Program-made: the position numbers and the translations under genes
Shown here: one piece after another, positions 63,836 to 64,000 of the stretch
How the letters are laid out: each line of letters begins with the position of its first letter
Position numbering within the stretch: the first letter of the stretch is position 1
Source of the DNA: Dyadobacter sp. Leaf189
Lineage (GTDB): Bacteria > Bacteroidota > Bacteroidia > Cytophagales > Spirosomataceae
Direction of reading: 5' to 3'
DNA: 64,000 bases
NCBI RefSeq assembly: GCF_001424405.1
Contig: NZ_LMPS01000004.1
Location: forward strand, 182,537-246,536
Notes under the pieces: model-generated
Databases searched by the model: none
What the model saw: the letters and a program-made list of their open reading frames with translations, nothing else
What the model was told of the DNA's origin: nothing

Positions 63836-64000
63836 TTACAATGGATATTTCAGGCTTTCTGTAATATACTTTTTGTTGATCTCGGCGCAAACCAGCGGCG
63901 ACTTCTCAGGATCAGGTACCCCGTCAAGTTCAACCACGGCCCAACCTTTGAATTTGATTTTTTCGAGGGAAGCAAATACAGCCGGAACGTCTACCCTGCC
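63836..64000 (-). CDS. Sugar phosphate isomerase/epimerase-like protein, C-terminal part
   Basis: The final 54 codons of a gene cut by the right edge of the window; it ends in TAA at 63836-63838. The segment GRVDVPAVFASLEKIKFKGW, AVVELDGVPDPEKSPLVCAE and the ending YITESLKYPL fit the last strand and helix of the xylose-isomerase-like TIM-barrel family (sugar phosphate isomerase/epimerase). It is first visible in the minus-strand sugar operon. Whether it has a signal peptide cannot be seen. Confidence 0.75.
   Translation of the reverse strand, partial: GRVDVPAVFASLEKIKFKGWAVVELDGVPDPEKSPLVCAEINKKYITESLKYPL

Noticed and set aside
1-64000. Insertion sequences, prophage, integrative elements, CRISPR arrays, rRNA and tRNA
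   Set aside because: No transposase, integrase, direct-repeat array, or recognisable RNA gene was seen on either strand, although short RNAs could escape reading by eye.

Overview
The window looks like chromosomal DNA from a Bacteroidota bacterium, most likely Cytophagales and close to Dyadobacter or Spirosoma. Supporting signs are three SusC/SusD outer-membrane uptake pairs, a hybrid two-component regulator (HTCS), an ECF-sigma/FecR/STN-receptor chain, promoter-like TAnnTTTG boxes, DUF2490 and PorT-type barrels, and many lipoprotein signals. The genus is inference. There are no rRNA genes, recognisable tRNAs, CRISPR arrays or insertion sequences, and no phage genes.

Layout. 1-1537: minus-strand stress cluster (YflT/YsnF-type protein, DUF2382 protein, YtxH protein). 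1725-5513: a 1262-residue surface protein that joins a calcineurin-like phosphoesterase, a middle region with an atypical-kinase (CotH/Fam20-like) signature and a BamA/TamA-type barrel; this is the most unusual gene here. 5564-11458: HxlR regulator divergent from DoxX, a DUF2490 barrel, the mnmH-selD selenouridine operon, a half-size MacB-like permease and an LpxL-like acyltransferase. 11955-17102: SusC/SusD pair 1. 17188-18695: a three-gene HipB-HipS-HipT-like toxin-antitoxin operon. 19080-21024: ECF sigma factor without an anti-sigma partner, an esterase and an SGNH hydrolase. 21253-31714: HTCS regulator followed by SusC/SusD pair 2 and an arylsulfate sulfotransferase-like lipoprotein, with repeated 14-bp boxes before susC. 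31766-32555: TacA/TacT-like toxin-antitoxin. 32853-43435: ECF sigma, FecR, STN-containing SusC, SusD and two FAD-dependent oxidoreductases, closed by a strong terminator.

43483-56624 is a mixed region: small membrane proteins, a PorT-like barrel, an FtsX/MacB permease broken by a one-base frameshift, a zeta-toxin-like pair, a DUF4349 lipoprotein, a stand-alone response regulator, a GAF histidine kinase with a degenerate ATP lid, VOC, DUF3072, DUF1080 and DoxX-like proteins, and a GCDH-like acyl-CoA dehydrogenase. 56625-64000 is minus-strand sugar catabolism: GH9 glucanase, Dabb protein, DUF1697, then a probable operon of a sugar isomerase/epimerase (cut by the window end), a double-DUF1080 protein, a Tat-exported Gfo/Idh/MocA dehydrogenase and a DUF6807/PmoA-like protein. 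The last group resembles 3-keto-glycoside processing loci.

How it fits together: nutrient uptake dominates. Regulation of uptake is of two kinds, an HTCS for the sulfotransferase locus and transenvelope ECF/FecR signalling for the oxidoreductase locus. Three independent toxin-antitoxin modules are scattered among the metabolic blocks.
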